This document shows positions 30,454 through 42,217 of a stretch of DNA of 64,000 nucleotides, in pieces. This DNA is from Sthenelais limicola (lineage: Eukaryota; Annelida; Polychaeta; Phyllodocida; Sigalionidae): NCBI GenBank assembly GCA_942159475.1, contig OW804094.1, forward strand, positions 49,286,966 through 49,350,965, given 5' to 3'. Positions within the stretch are counted from its first letter, which is position 1, and each line of letters opens with the position of its first letter. Under the pieces are notes generated by a model that was not told the origin of the DNA, did not search any database, and saw only the letters and a list, made by a program, of their open reading frames with translations. Both the position numbers and the translations under genes were made by a program.

Positions 30454-30842
30454 AGAGAGGAAGAGGAATAGTGACAGAGAGAGGAGTAAGAGGGAAAAGG
30501 AGAGATGACTAAAGACTGAATGAAAGGAGTAGAAAGAGAGAGAAGGATGGAGAGAGAGGGAGGGAGAATGGAAAAAGAAAGAGATAACATGAAAAATATA
30601 TATCGAGAAAGGGGTGATGGAGAAGAAAGAGAGCAAGGAAAGTAGCAAGGAAGAGGCACAAAGGGAGAGAAGAGAGGGAGGCACATATAAAGGAAAGGGA
30701 AAAATCGAGGGGAATACAAAGAAGACTTCCCTCTCCTGTCTCTCTCCTCTATTTTTCTCCCTCAATCTCTCCTCTGTCTCCCTCCTCTCGCCCTCATCTC
30801 TCCCCCGTCTCTCCCTTCTCTTTTCCTCCCTCTCTCTCCCTC
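30450..30842. repeat. long purine tract followed by pyrimidine tract
   Basis: About 30,450-30,725 is almost pure G/A on the + strand (GAGAGGAAGAGG..., AAAGAGAGAAGGATGG) and switches at about 30,727 to almost pure C/T up to 30,842. The two halves could fold back on each other or form triplex DNA. It begins at the MITE-B right end. ORFs across it (139, 105 and 89 codons) are low-complexity artefacts. Confidence 0.85.
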
Positions 30843-31241
30843 ATACTATAAAGGGAAATAGCAATACAACCAGAACAAGATGAATGCAGCGAGGAGAGGC
30901 CGAAATATATAGAGAGATTTGGGTTGCTCGACTAATGGATTGTTGTCGTGATTAGCGTGATTGTGTTAGCATGCTAATGGCTGCTGACAATGCATTATCT
31001 GCTATACTAATCCTCCCTCCAAGGTCAGCGACCAGAGCATTGCCATGGGGCATAGCCATAGTACCAATAATAGAAATACAGACTGATTATTGGACAAGGG
31101 TCTTTGTTTCTCAATACAACGAATTGAAATGTAGATGAACTTAGCGTGACTCATGAGTCGTTTGCTAATTAATACTTTGAAGATATATCGGGAAGACAAA
31201 TATTACGTCTTGAACGATGCATAATCCACTACCAAGACATA
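30843..31241. other. no recognisable feature
   Basis: No supported gene or repeat. Confidence 0.35.
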
Positions 31242-31613
31242 TATGTGAAAATGCAAAATATAGATTTTGAGATAGCATCCTATTTGAAGAGATGAGATCA
31301 AGTGGATTCCAATGATAGTAAAAGTTAGGACGTACCTTAAGTACCTCTATATTTATTTATACATGAAGAAGAAGTTTGGGATGTTTTGTATGGTCAATCA
31401 CTAGTAAAGTAGTTGGATACTCTTTAGAATGACCTAAAATACCATTGATATATTCAATACACAATCTTCGGATTTAGTACATGTAATGATGCTCCTTACA
31501 GCGTTTAACACTCAAAAACTGAAAACATTCTGAGCTAGGGTTCCTGTAAATAAATCACTTTGAAAAATATCGGTTTTGTGATTTGTGACTGATTGTCCTG
31601 TAACACATCACAT
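31242..31613 (-). mobile_element. MITE-A copy, minus orientation
   Basis: Complement of the interior (GATTCCAATGATAGTAA, AATCACTAGTAAAGTAG, CAGCGTTTAACACTC) with a good terminal sequence at 31,585-31,613. The other TIR (31,242-31,260) is eroded. Confidence 0.8.
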
Positions 31614-32018
31614 ATAGTAAACAAGTAGCAAAGAATATATAGACCATTACTCGCTACCTTGGAGACACAGTAACACAGTTTCTGTGTACCGCACCCATGC
31701 AGGACACTTTTACCATATGGTAGATACTGGTCATGTGATAGTCACGTGGTACCCCCGGGTTTACTGCCGTACTGTGTGATGCACCCTGCTGGTGGATTGG
31801 GCAACTACTTTCCTTTTCAACAGAGCAGTGGCTAGACTGCTAATGGCTCACCAATATCTATTGTTGTATTGTACTTAGGTGCATGTAGGGCAAGGCCTGC
31901 CCATGGACGTTATGTATTCCTATATACATATTCCTAGATTAGTGTAATTCCAGATAGTGGTAGTTATTTCATTAACGTCATATCGTACAAGAGATCTATG
32001 TATGTAATTAAATATTCG
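31614..32018. other. spacer between MITE-A copies
   Basis: No supported gene. ACACAGTAACACAGTTTCTGTGT near 31,670 is an imperfect inverted repeat. Confidence 0.35.
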
Positions 32019-32059
32019 TCTTTGTGACTTGTGACTCATTTTCCTGCAACACATCACAT
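32019..32059 (+). mobile_element. MITE-A right TIR scrap
   Basis: TTTGTGACTTGTGACTCATT, then CTGCAACACATCACAT. Confidence 0.65.
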
Positions 32060-32165
32060 ATTACACGTAGTTTCACTGCATCCCACCAGGTCATCCCATG
32101 TATATGGGCCTGCTACGTCCTGTGGTAGTTTATTACCGTTTGTCTTAGCTTCTGGGTGGTAATAT

Positions 32166-32485
32166 TGTGATGTGTTACAGGAAAATGAGTCACAAGTCGC
32201 ATAATTGATTTTGTTCAAGCTTTGTTGGTGACAAGATCTCTTTGTCGAAATGTTTTCATTCATGGGGTGCTTAACGCTATTAGTAATATTAATACTTTTA
32301 CCCAATTTCAAGACAATGCATTAAATATATCTATGCATATCTAAGGTCATCGTATGGAGTATATTTAACTAATTTACTAGTCTATGTCCACTCAGAAATA
32401 TTGCAATGGGTTGTTTTTTTTCAAAAATAAAAATGTCAAACTTAAAATATGGAAATAATTATTAGATTTCTACTGTTTACTAATC
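32166..32485 (+). mobile_element. MITE-A copy lacking right end
   Basis: Perfect left terminus TGTGATGTGTTACAGGAAAA, then TGAGTCACAAGTCGC, continuing through the A-rich block to CTACTGTTTAC. The sequence then changes to unrelated DNA at about 32,485. Confidence 0.85.
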
Positions 32486-34044
32486 ACCCGTAGCTTGGGT
32501 ATTATTAAAAGCGGGTGAGCGGGACCAAACAGCCAACAAAATGGCGAATGTAGAGTGAAGAAGAAAAATCCAATTGTGGGCGTGAAGGATATGATACTAG
32601 AGTTGACAAAATATTATGTCGAAAGCATTGCATCTGTTGATATTGGTTCAAGAGTTTACCACAAGGGAGCGGGTAGGAGGAGGGATGTTGTCAATTGATC
32701 TGCCACATGAGCAATGAATACAGTTGATGTAGGTGGATCTTGATCTTGATTGCCTGTGTGTGTGTGGTGTGTGTGGTATACCCATGTCCTGTAGGGGGCA
32801 GGGGTGATCATTGAACAAGGCAACACAACCGCATCTACACATCACATACTCAAACCCATACACACAACCCGACTAGACACACTCCAGCTTACTTCGACAA
32901 CTGCATTCATACAAACCACACTTCAAATCATGTGTACCCGCACCCCAAATATTATATCACAAGTTTGGGTGTTATCATATAGAAATGAATGATATCAGCC
33001 TATATGATACGTTTAGACGTTTCACACCTGTGCTGGTACGCCCACCACTGAAGGCGCTTATTCTTTATGAGATTTGATTGACAGAGAGAGTGTGACATCA
33101 TAAGGTGCTAGTCAATAGCAAGTGCTGTTGTTTACGAGGTTTGGTTGATGAATACACAGACAGACAGCAGTCAATAGAAAATGAAGATATTTATTGTTGT
33201 ATTTGTCATCCAAAACCTGGGACTTTTTGATATAAAAACAAAAAAACAAACTCGTCATTGATACGTTGGGATTGGCCACTTGTGAAAAACCTCCATTTCG
33301 TCCACCTTGTGTACATAGAAACATCTCAACATATCAATGACACGTTGTCTTTTGTCTAATTACTTCATAACTCATCTCATCCATAACAGCCCTAACCGGG
33401 CTTCATAGAATTATTTTATTATTAATCAACTCTCAAATTGTTATGACTTTATCAAAGCTTTTAAAAAGTCTTTTCATCAATCAACTCCCAATCCATCAAA
33501 TCAAACTAAGTGTTATCAAATCAATACTACCCCAACATATTTCTTTAAAAAAATGTAATCCCAGACAGCTTCCGCCCATTCATTTCTGTGACTTGTCTTC
33601 TTTTTATTGACAGGTTTTTATTTCGAGATATTTCTCAAATGGTGATATGTTTTAATCGTCGAAATTATTGTACCTTTTAAACACAGTAGTCAAATAAATT
33701 TTAGATTTACAAATGTCAATAGATTTCTAGAGCAGATAAATTATGTAATCACATATACGTACACCATACAATTTAACAGAACTTTGCGGGAAATAAAAAA
33801 ACAACAATACGAATAATAATAATAATGTCTTAAATGTATAATGTGGGTCAGGGGTGGGTGCGAGGGTGTACAACTAGTTTGTATCTCTTTAAGGTTGGGA
33901 AGGGGGTGAATGGGTGTAGGGTGTGTGATTTTGGTGGAGCGGGTGCTGTGAGGTAATCTGTCAAATTCCAGAATGCATGTATTTAGTGACAAGAGTATGT
34001 GAGGTATAGATGTGATGTGTCTATATAGGTAGGACATATTTAAT
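32486..34044. other. no recognisable gene
   Basis: Contains a TG/CA-rich patch (32,745-32,775) and a weakly inverted region about it, plus an AATAATAATAAT run near 33,815. The 109-codon minus frame at 33,741-34,070 is low-complexity and not supported. Confidence 0.4.
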
Positions 34045-34135
34045 GGATGGAGTCGCCAGAAAATGTACAAATTGCTTTAACCAATCCTCTCAAATAATCC
34101 AAATTTAAGACAAAGATGTGGTTAAAAGTACAGTT
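34045..34135 (+). repeat. AGAAAATGTACAA repeat (MITE-C), copy 1
   Basis: GCCAGAAAATGTACAA, CAATCCTCTCAAATAATCC and AAATTTAAGACAAAGA recur inverted at 43,515-43,650, where both ends of the element may be present. Confidence 0.6.
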
Positions 34136-34471
34136 TACAACAACCGAACCGATTCTTTGAATCAATGCAATACCCAATATATTCAGATATAACTAGTATT
34201 TATCATTTTTCAGCCTGATTTAACAGCTGTTGCAACATCTTCAGACCACCCGATTATGCATTTTCTGACAACTTGTGTTGGGGTGAATATTGGTGGTGGG
34301 TCTGACGGTAGGGATGGTGTAACATGCTCTGTTCAACAATGTGGATGCTACCTGTTAATTCCATTATACACAGCAGCACTTTATTAGGGAGGTTCAGCAA
34401 GTCTTAACTAGGGAGGTTCTCCAAGCAAACCCATCTCAATTACGTAACCGTATCCATATCTTTTTTGTGAC

Positions 34472-35359
34472 TAAAGCCCCGAATACACAGTCACGATTTG
34501 GGAATCAGACACGATTTCAGGATCTACGATTAATCGTGGGTGCTTATTTGCCTGAAATCGTGCCTATTTTTAGACCTACACATGCACGATATGGTGAAAA
34601 AAGTGAAATCGTTGGTAAAAAGTGAAATCGTGGGTGGGTTGGCAGTCAAGATTTGATCTGCGATTCTGAAATATAGAGGTGAGAAAATTGTTTAAAAAAA
34701 CGACCCTAGAAGCCAACAAGAAATTATTAAACTGTAAAAATAAAATAAAATATAACATTACTCATTTTTCTGTGACACATCACCTATTTTTTGGTGTGTT
34801 TTTTTCTCTTTTTAATTGTCGAATAAAATAAAATAAAATATGAGAAGAATGAGACCTAATGTTGACATGTCTAGAGGGGAAACTCTGCATTATAAAAGTG
34901 AAAGAATTATGTTGATACTCCAAAAATTAGGGAAGTTATAGCAGTTGAAAGTAAAATTATTAATAATTAAATTCTTTTATATTGCCAGATCGCAGATGGA
35001 CCAACGATTTTCGAATAAATCCGAAAATCGTAAAAGCACCTACGATTTGTCGTAGACCTCATTATAGAAGTCTACGATAAATCGCAGCACCATCTACACA
35101 TGGACGATTAATCGTAGAAGCAGCGGCGATTTGATTTGAAATCGCAGAAGACCCTTTTTTCCCCCTACGATGAATCGTACATCCAAATCGGCGCTGAATT
35201 GGCGCTAAATCGGCCCTCAAATCGTGCATGTGTAGGAGTTTTGGCACGATTTGGGACCTACGATCTGATGTGCGATCTCAAATGGACAATTTGAAATCGT
35301 ACGACGGATCGTGGATGCCAAATCGGCCCTCAAATCGTGACTGTGTATTCGGGGCTTTA
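34472..35359. mobile_element. non-autonomous TIR element packed with ACGATT/AATCGT motifs
   Basis: Ends TAAAGCCCCGAATACACAGT (extending CACGATTTG) and its exact inverted copy at 35,331-35,359. The interior repeats CGATTT, AATCGT or CCTACGAT at short intervals, dense at both ends (34,490-34,680 and 34,985-35,340), with an AT-rich centre. No transposase. The design matches the elements at 6.7 and 12.35 kb, but the internal word differs. A TA at each extreme end may be the target duplication. Confidence 0.8.
34757..34784 (+). mobile_element. MITE-A right-TIR-like scrap inside TIR element
   Basis: ATTACTCATTTTTCTGTGAC, then ACATCACC resembles the MITE-A right end and may mark an old insertion in the AT-rich centre of the surrounding element. 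Confidence 0.4.
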
Positions 35360-35389
35360 GGTCATAATTCTATGTATGAAAAATAAACT

Positions 35390-36145
35390 GTGATATGAAA
35401 CAGTTTGCTTGATATGTTATGTTACGTTTGTCCCAGCAAATTTTGCTTAACCTCTTTCTTTCTCTTCATGTATGTTTTTATATCAGAGGTATGCATACGT
35501 TTTTATTTCACCTCTGGAACAGAGTGTCCATAGACTTAGTATAGGCTTGTTTTATGCAAGCAAGCGGGAAGAAACAGATGACCCAGTTTATCCTTCTGCG
35601 TTTTTATTGGCTATTCTGAAAGTAGGGCAGCGTTGTCATAGGGACACGTCATGCCATGATGCTATATGTCCTCTGCGAAGCATTGAAAGTTTGGCGGCCG
35701 TCGTCAACATCAAGACTGCTGTCATAAACTCAAGCGCTAAATGGAACCATGCCACACCTTCGCTGTGTTTTTCTCACAACATGTTACCATAATTAAAATG
35801 ATTCCAGGACATTTAAAATCATTTGGAGAGGTCAAATAAATATCAAACTTACCTTAGTTATGTATTTCTGATCGTTCTTCACATCGTTTCCGGTGTAGGA
35901 ATCCCTCGGGTCTATGCTGCGCTCCAACCCTTGGGATTCCTCTCTTGGTGAAGAATGATTGGAAATACATAACTGCGGTTAGTTCTGTCTATATGTATAT
36001 GTTAGACTTGCTGAACCGCACTAATATAAGTAGACGTATACGTATTTGTACCTCAGATGTGCCAACATAGATCAAAAGGAAGGGAGAGGTTCAGCAAAAC
36101 ATGGCGGGAAAAACGTAACATATCAAGCAAAAAGTTTCATCTCAC
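35390..36145. mobile_element. TIR element with ~110-bp arms and central foldback
   Basis: Arms 35,390-35,500 and 36,045-36,145 are inverted copies: ATGAAAC, TTTGCTTGATATGTTA, ACGTTT, TTTTGCTNAACCTCT and ATCNGAGGTA. In the middle, 35,851-35,979 is itself a foldback (TTAGTTATGTATTTCTGATC against its complement, with TAGGAATCCC / GGGATTCCT near the loop). The 106-codon frame at 35,472-35,792 has no motif and starts in the arm. It lies 30 bp from the previous TIR element. Confidence 0.75.
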
Positions 36146-36815
36146 AATGTATTTGTTAACATAAAAATGCCACCTAATGCACAGAGAAAATATGAATATG
36201 CTTAAGTAATCAGGACAGATTTACTTTCACAACATCCCTATATCAAATGTGTTATAATGCAGTCATAAATCTTTATACAAATGTAGTATTTCTAGATGTC
36301 ACAGCACAATCTATAGCAATGTAACTGGCTTTTCCAGTTTGAATCATGCATTTAAGAATGAATTGAAATAGTTGATTCAATTGAGTTATCCTATACCTTT
36401 CTTTATCTTTTTCTTTGATAAAATCAGGTCTTCTCAGGGTTTCACAGGTTAGGTAATTGTTTGCACAGGTTATAGTATATAACATGGTTCTATAATATGT
36501 GATAACTGTAGTAAGGTGGCTGCAAGTGCTATAAATGTTTTTCAGATTTCGCATTACTTGTAGGATCCGCGCATATTGGAAGAGTTTATTCACTGGAATA
36601 GACCTATCGATATGATCCACATTATCAAATGATATGGAACGTAATCTAGCTATCATCCATGTATGAACCAACACTACCTAAAACCCACCCACCGCTTCCA
36701 GGGCACACACATGTTGATTCAAGCTATGTGTCCTCCCCAGAAACAATACAATACAAGCCAGGGCCGCATGCACAGAACAATCTATCTTGAATGGGTCGCG
36801 CTGTGGGAAAGTGTA
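36146..36815. other. no recognisable feature
   Basis: A 133-codon minus frame (36,273-36,674) is the longest here. It has no recognisable domain and AT-rich, random-looking codon use; I do not call it a gene. Confidence 0.4.
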
Positions 36816-37168
36816 CAATTGGGGATTTGAATAGACGCCATTTTGAATCTTGTTTCGGATGGAATTATGAGACTAATGGTACAGTCTAAAATATATAGAA
36901 AACATATTATGTTCAGCATGGAATATTTACCAATGCTCTAATGTCAATATCCATATGTTATACAGGTTTCAATAACACAAGAGTGTATCTTTTCCATCAT
37001 GCATTTGTTTTCCATTGATCATTTACACTAGCAATGATATCGGTGAAAAGATCCTTTCATTTTTCGATAAAACTGTTGCTTAATATGTATATGTCAGACT
37101 TGAACTGAAGACATCCCAGCATGCACTGTAACAGGCATGCGCATTGAGACATGCAAACCCCCTATTGT
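36816..37168 (+). mobile_element. MITE-B, full copy
   Basis: Left CAATTGGGGATTTGAATAG, right CATGCAAACCCCCTATTG. Internal ATGAGACTAATGGTACAGTC, TATAGAAAACATATTATG and GATATCGGTGAAAAGAT match other copies. Confidence 0.85.
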
Positions 37169-37495
37169 ATTACCAGTCAAAGTATGGCGGACCTTGTATT
37201 TTGTGCTGCACAGTAAAAAGGTTTGTTGGTCAATTTTATTTCGTGGAAATGGGGATGACATATGTACTAGGTAGGGTGAACAAATGATATTAGGCACGAG
37301 TGAACATATGATAATGTTTATAGGTGTTAAAAGAACGTACATTATAGAGAGTGCAGTGAGGAAAGAGGGACAAGGGTGTAGGAAGGAAGGGTGTAGCTTA
37401 TACACAAGGCACCAGGGCCCTGTTGTATAAGCTAAGGGAATGAATTTCTTTGTGTGAATTCCTATATATATGTGTTTCCTTTACTTCGGTGGGCA

Positions 37496-37650
37496 ATTTC
37501 TTGATAGGATGAGCTTAGAAATGTATGGATATATTTATTACACGGTCTTGAAATACGGTACACTAATTCATACGACCTGGAGCATTAGATATCCCAAAAA
37601 TGAGAACATACGTACAAAGAGACCTCAGACGGGATATACATATATATCAC
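37496..37650 (-). mobile_element. MITE-A fragment, minus orientation
   Basis: TTAGAAATGTATGGATATATT, GGTCTTGAAATACGGTAC and CCCAAAAATGAGAACATACG are complements of the MITE-A middle-left. A similar fragment is at 57,010-57,192. Confidence 0.6.
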
Positions 37651-38505
37651 TCAGGCATATGTAGGCTCAGGCGAAAAAAACAATAAAAAAAGACTACAAA
37701 TTGAAGGCAAATGAATACAGGCACTCAACACTTTTGAACCTAATGGAATGTATATAAAATTGCCAGAAGTGGGAACTTTTTCATTTGTAACGGTACCGTA
37801 TATAATGCAACCTCCACCATAACCACTGAAATTGTTAAAAACACATACAACAACCTACAAAACTTATATACGGATGCCTGGAAGACCTGAGATACATAGC
37901 TTTCACAGAAGGAATTTTAAAGGAGTGATTTTGTAATGCTTCTTCCCTTTTTCCGAATTGATGTACTTGTAAATTGGAAATAAAATTGCATGATACATAC
38001 ATACATATCAACAACATTTTAGAGATGAGCTAGCCCTTGGATACAGAAGAAACCCAAATATCACTATATGTTAGTTCCATCTAAACTCAGTTGAAGTAGG
38101 TTTACAGCCTATTAATTGGTCTCCTACTGCACGGAACACTGCAGAACTGTCGGCTGATTGTGCAGGATTGCAGTTTGTGAACAAAACTCAAAATCGGTTC
38201 TCCGATCAAATAAAAAATAAATAAAAAGGTATTATTATTCCATTGATGAAAGTATTATATTTCATCATAATGAGTTAGAACCTGTTGACAGTGCAAACAT
38301 ATTCTAATGAATCACACACACATACGTCCCGACTCAGCGTTGAAGTTTGACAATTATGTTACAAAACCTAATGCTACCTAGTTCCTAGTTGGGCCCACAT
38401 AATAGAGTAGAGCAGCGGCATACAAAGATCAATCGCCCTCGCCGCAGCATACTACACCCAACATGACCCATCCAATAAACCATCGGTAAAACATCCCCCG
38501 CCTAC
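37651..38505. other. no recognisable feature
   Basis: AT-rich, no supported gene. GCAGCATACTACACCCAACA near 38,440 leads to a GC-richer patch before the next MITE-B. Confidence 0.35.
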
Positions 38506-38511
38506 CTCCTG

Positions 38512-38685
38512 CCGCACTAGCGCAATAAGGGACTTGCATGTTCCACTGCGCATGTCTCTTACAGTGCATCCTGGGATGCATGATTCTTTTGAAATCTGAC
38601 AATTCTACTAATATAAAATATTGCAAGAATGTTTCCACAAATATCACTTCTTTTATAAATGATCTATGAAAACCAAATGCATGAT
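38512..38685 (-). mobile_element. MITE-B fragment, minus orientation
   Basis: CAATAAGGGACTTGCATG (terminal), GCGCATGTCTCTTACAGTG, AATGATCTATGAAAACCAAA and GCATGATGGGAAAGAT. The distal half is missing. Confidence 0.7.
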
Positions 38686-38857
38686 GGGAAAGATGGGGAC
38701 TGGGATGGAATGATATGGAAACATGAAATACACAACCCGATGTGTATGATTGCATTGTTGACCTGATTCTGACCTGGAACTTTTGACCTGATTCTGACCT
38801 TGTGCTTAACTAGTGGAAAACGTAAACAGTTTTGAGGCTCAAACTTGATTTTACAAT

Positions 38858-39005
38858 GCTCTATGGACCCGATTTATAAATGCACTTATGATACTCTCAA
38901 CTTTGCACTATTTACCAGGTTATATAATGCACTTATGATCCTCTCAACATTGCACTATTTACCAGGTTATATGATGCACTTTGTGTTGCACTCAGCGAGG
39001 GCACT
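38858..39005 (+). repeat. tandem duplicated ATGCACTTATGAT unit
   Basis: AATGCACTTATGATACTCTC at 38,879 recurs at 38,928 (unit 49 bp, with TTGCACTATTTACCAGGTTA), followed by ATGATGCACTTTGTGTTGCA. A related single copy (CTATGGACACGATTCATAAA, GACCAGGTGTAAAAG) is at 41,035-41,145. Confidence 0.7.
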
Positions 39006-39602
39006 TTCATTGCTCTGTAACTCAGGAGTATTTAGGCTGGTAAATCTTTTCAAAAGCATATTTCCCAATATAATACAGAATTTATACCAAGGTATGTTAC
39101 CATCTCTTTGCATGGTAATACATATATATTGTTTCATCAATTATTCCATCCTGTTAGACAGACACATTCCTAAGTGGCGACCTATAGTAGGGTTATTCTA
39201 GTGGTATGCAAGATCTGAGTGGCCTAATCTACTTCAGGTAATGAAGTATGCAGTGATGTGGGGTGTTTTGATCAAAACGTTTTTCCACATCAAACAACTA
39301 AATTACACAAATTGATTATAGAAGTATATAACGTATAACATTCCTATGTACATGATGTGGCATATCTATAGTGGTGTAAATGCCAAACAAGTGTATTAGC
39401 AGCACTTTCATTGTAAAAGAAATTGTAATTGCACCTCAGTTACCTTTTGCGCAAGAAAAACAAAACCATTTTAGCATATATGATAGAATTGTTCGCCGTA
39501 CATGAAGTTGTTACAAGGAGTGTAACACAATTTAGAAAATCATTTGAAATAAACAGAGCATTTGTGATGTAGCAGATGTAGTGATGGAATTGCTAGTGGA
39601 TA

Positions 39603-39930
39603 TCTGAGACGATTGACAAATATCAAACACTTAATAGATCGAGAAAGGTGTTTGTTGATATATAAGACCTTTATCTTACCTTATATTTTTATAGATTTAT
39701 CTAACAAAGTCGACTATATCAGACTGCAAAACCTACAGAACAAAGCCCTTCATATATGGTAGAATGTATGATGATGAGGGAATGTTCAATATGTGGGCAG
39801 TTCTCATGAAACGTCGACAATTGCTCTATTTACATGTGGAAACAGAATATCAAAGTCTAAGCGTCATATCTCTTTTAATAAATAGAATAGTTGTAGAACC
39901 ACACAAATTCAGGAAAGTCAGATAGACATG
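39603..39930 (+). pseudogene. LINE RT C-terminal fragment
   Basis: Reads LRRLTNIKHLIDRERCLL, IYKTFILPYIFIDL and VDYIRLQNLQNKALHIW before a stop near 39,760, the thumb pattern of CR1/L2-like LINEs. A further block WAVLMKRRQLLYLHVETEYQ follows in another frame. The 5' RT domain and a clear tail are missing. Confidence 0.75.
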
Positions 39931-41030
39931 TTGGGATATTTAATGTTTTTGAAATTTTGTATAAACCTTAAATAGTCGCTGAGGTAGTAGATATATTCAC
40001 TGCATTCAGGCACAATAATATTATTTCGCCGAAAGGTGGATTATTACAGCCTTGTTAAGTATAAATTGCAATAGTATACTAGCAACGATTAAAAAAATCA
40101 ATAGAAATAATATTCATATAATCTTTCTATTTATTTAGAAACTAGGAGGATGTCCTCAGGAATACATCCATACCATTTGTAGTTTACACGATCAGAATTG
40201 ACAAAAATATGACATAAACAAAAAGCTTGAAAAACGTCAAATTGTTATTAAATTTCTGTAATCATCCCATAGAATATATATATATGCATTGGTTTGATTT
40301 TTCATTATATGTCATTGGCTGTAATAATAATATGCTTCATTCCGTCGTTCACTGTGTGAGTACAAATCATGCCATTGCTTTAAGTTTTGTATCATTACGA
40401 AGAACACAAAATCCTATTTCAGGAAATGTATACTTTTTCGTACCTGTTTCCATTATTTTTGGCACATGACGCGGGATGACGGCCTCAGAGTAAATCAGGC
40501 TTCAATATATTTTTTTTTCAACGAAAGAATAATATGTAAAATCATATCATCAAGAAACATAGCTAACTTCTTTTTTCATGCATTAAAGAATATAAAAGTA
40601 TTAGATATCCCCATGTTCATGGCGTGGTGGGTGAAAAATCCAAAGAAGGGGATATCTGTTTTAGCTAGTAAAATCATTAAGAAAAAGAACGGGGTGGGAA
40701 GGGAGGAATTAATATTTAATGTAAGAAGTAATATTTGGGTAATATAGAAGTAGGCTTGCATCTTTTAGTTTGTGTATAGGGGTTTCTTTTACTTGGTGTC
40801 AGAGAGTGAGTCTGAGTGTCAGAGAATGGAATGTCAGATGTGCGACAGTGAGTGTGAATGCCAGGTGAGTGTGCAGTGCCAGGTATTATGGCGTGTTGTG
40901 GCTACATTGTGTTGTATGATTTTATGGTAGTTGTGGGCGTGGATTATGGTTTTAACTATTATTTGTGATAGAAGTGTTGAGAATGGTCAGGTTATATAGA
41001 TGAATATATGAGATTCTCAAATAAATACAA
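39931..41030. other. no recognisable gene
   Basis: AT-rich. The 80- and 93-codon frames (40,227-40,747) have no motif. A GTGAGTGTGAATG-type low-complexity patch lies at 40,800-40,875. Confidence 0.35.
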
Positions 41031-41179
41031 TATGCTCTATGGACACGATTCATAAATGTCGTCCTGATACTCCCAACGATGCAGTACTGACCAGGTGTAA
41101 AAGACTCATTTATGATGCAATCAGTAAGGCACTTTCATTGTTATGTAGACTAGTGTGTTTGTGCAGGGTTATGATGGGT

Positions 41180-41373
41180 CATAGGAATATGTCACAAGTC
41201 GTCCAAAAATGTATTAATTCGAGATATAATCATATTTGTAAAGATGAGATCAAGTGAATTCTAATGATGGTAAAAATGAATGCATCTGCGAAATCTAGAC
41301 ATGTTGTTAATAGACCTCTTTGAAAAATATTGGTTTTCCGGCTTGTTACTCATTTTCCTGTGACACATGACAT
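41180..41373 (-). mobile_element. MITE-A, internally deleted, minus orientation
   Basis: Left terminal ATGTCACAAGTCGTCC, then AAAGATGAGATCAAGTG and GAATTCTAATGATGGTAAA, and the right terminal GAAAAATATTGGTTTTCC and CTTGTTACTCATTTTCCTGT. The middle is deleted, giving about 195 bp. Confidence 0.75.
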
Positions 41374-41375
41374 AT

Positions 41376-41665
41376 GGGATATTCAGTAAAGGCCCAAATA
41401 TCAATCAACAGTACAAATATTTACAATTCCATCACTTGATATATTATGCATGCAGCATATAGCCTATTGCATGCAGCTAGAGCAGATACACCCGATTTAG
41501 ATACATAACTTAGATATGCATTTTGAAGTGCATCACATGATGCACGACTCATCAGGTTCAAAACCAGGTGCATAACTGCTTTATTGAGCGGATTGCACTT
41601 CTGTGACTGGTCAGATGCACTTCTGCATGCAGTGGCAGATTTTTGAATGCACATCGGGAAGGCTT
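41376..41665 (-). repeat. interspersed GTGCATTGGAAAATC repeat, inverted copy
   Basis: Complement of 18,975-19,310: TAAAGGCCCAAATATCAAT, CCATCACTTGATATATTATG, GCATTTTGAAGTGCATCA, CAGGTGCATAACTGC and TTTTTGAATGCACATCGGG. As at 19.3 kb it directly abuts a MITE-A terminus, so this association predates the duplication of the block. Confidence 0.7.
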
Positions 41666-41776
41666 TTGACGTTTGAACATTGATAAATATATAGTCCATG
41701 CTGAAGATGGCATGTGTTCTATAGATTTTACACTGTACCGTTAGTCCCATGATTCTGTGCGAATCATCATTCAAAA
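41664..41776 (-). mobile_element. MITE-B fragment, minus orientation
   Basis: ATATATAGTCCATGCTGAAG, ATGGCATGTGTTCTATAG and CCGTTAGTCCCATGATTCTG match the complement of the MITE-B first half. Confidence 0.65.
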
Positions 41777-41991
41777 TGTGATTTTGAGATACCATTTTAT
41801 TTTCACAGATGGCATCAAGCCGATGCCAATGGTGGTAAACATCAAGTGCATCTAAGAAGTGTTTCTATATTTTATGTTTGAAAAAAAGTTTGCAGTATTT
41901 CTGGGTGGGCATTTACCAGTAAAATAACTAACTAACTAACTAACTATATCAATTTTACGGCTTTTGACTCATTGTCCTAAAATACATCACA
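41777..41991 (-). mobile_element. MITE-A fragment, minus orientation
   Basis: GTGATTTTGAGATACCATTT, GGCATCAAGCCGATGCCAATG, TTGCAGTATTTCTGGGTGGG and a right terminus GACTCATTGTCC...ACATCACAT. A (CTAA)n run of five units (41,927-41,946) replaces the middle. Confidence 0.7.
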
Positions 41992-42000
41992 TACGGCGGC

Positions 42001-42030
42001 TATGCAAACCCCCTATTGTAAAACATCCCC
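42001..42030 (+). mobile_element. MITE-B terminal scrap
   Basis: TATGCAAACCCCCTATTG, an isolated right terminus. Confidence 0.55.
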
Positions 42031-42217
42031 GCCGCACTGGCTCAATTGTCACCAGCGTCTCAGCTTACACACAAGCACATGAGACACTGTTGCAGCCAGC
42101 CATCTCCAAATCATCAGCCTTGTTTGAATGCAGACTTCTCTTATTTTCTCTCTCATATTATTATAACGACCTCCCTTCCCCTGCCCCCTGCTGATGGTCT
42201 GCTCCCATTCAATATGT

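Noticed and set aside
30300..30765. 139- and 105-codon minus ORFs
   Set aside because: Low-complexity Ser/Leu/Phe/Pro products of the purine/pyrimidine tract.
36273..36674. 133-codon minus ORF
   Set aside because: No motif and AT-driven composition; length is within chance for 64 kb of AT-rich DNA read in six frames with permissive starts.
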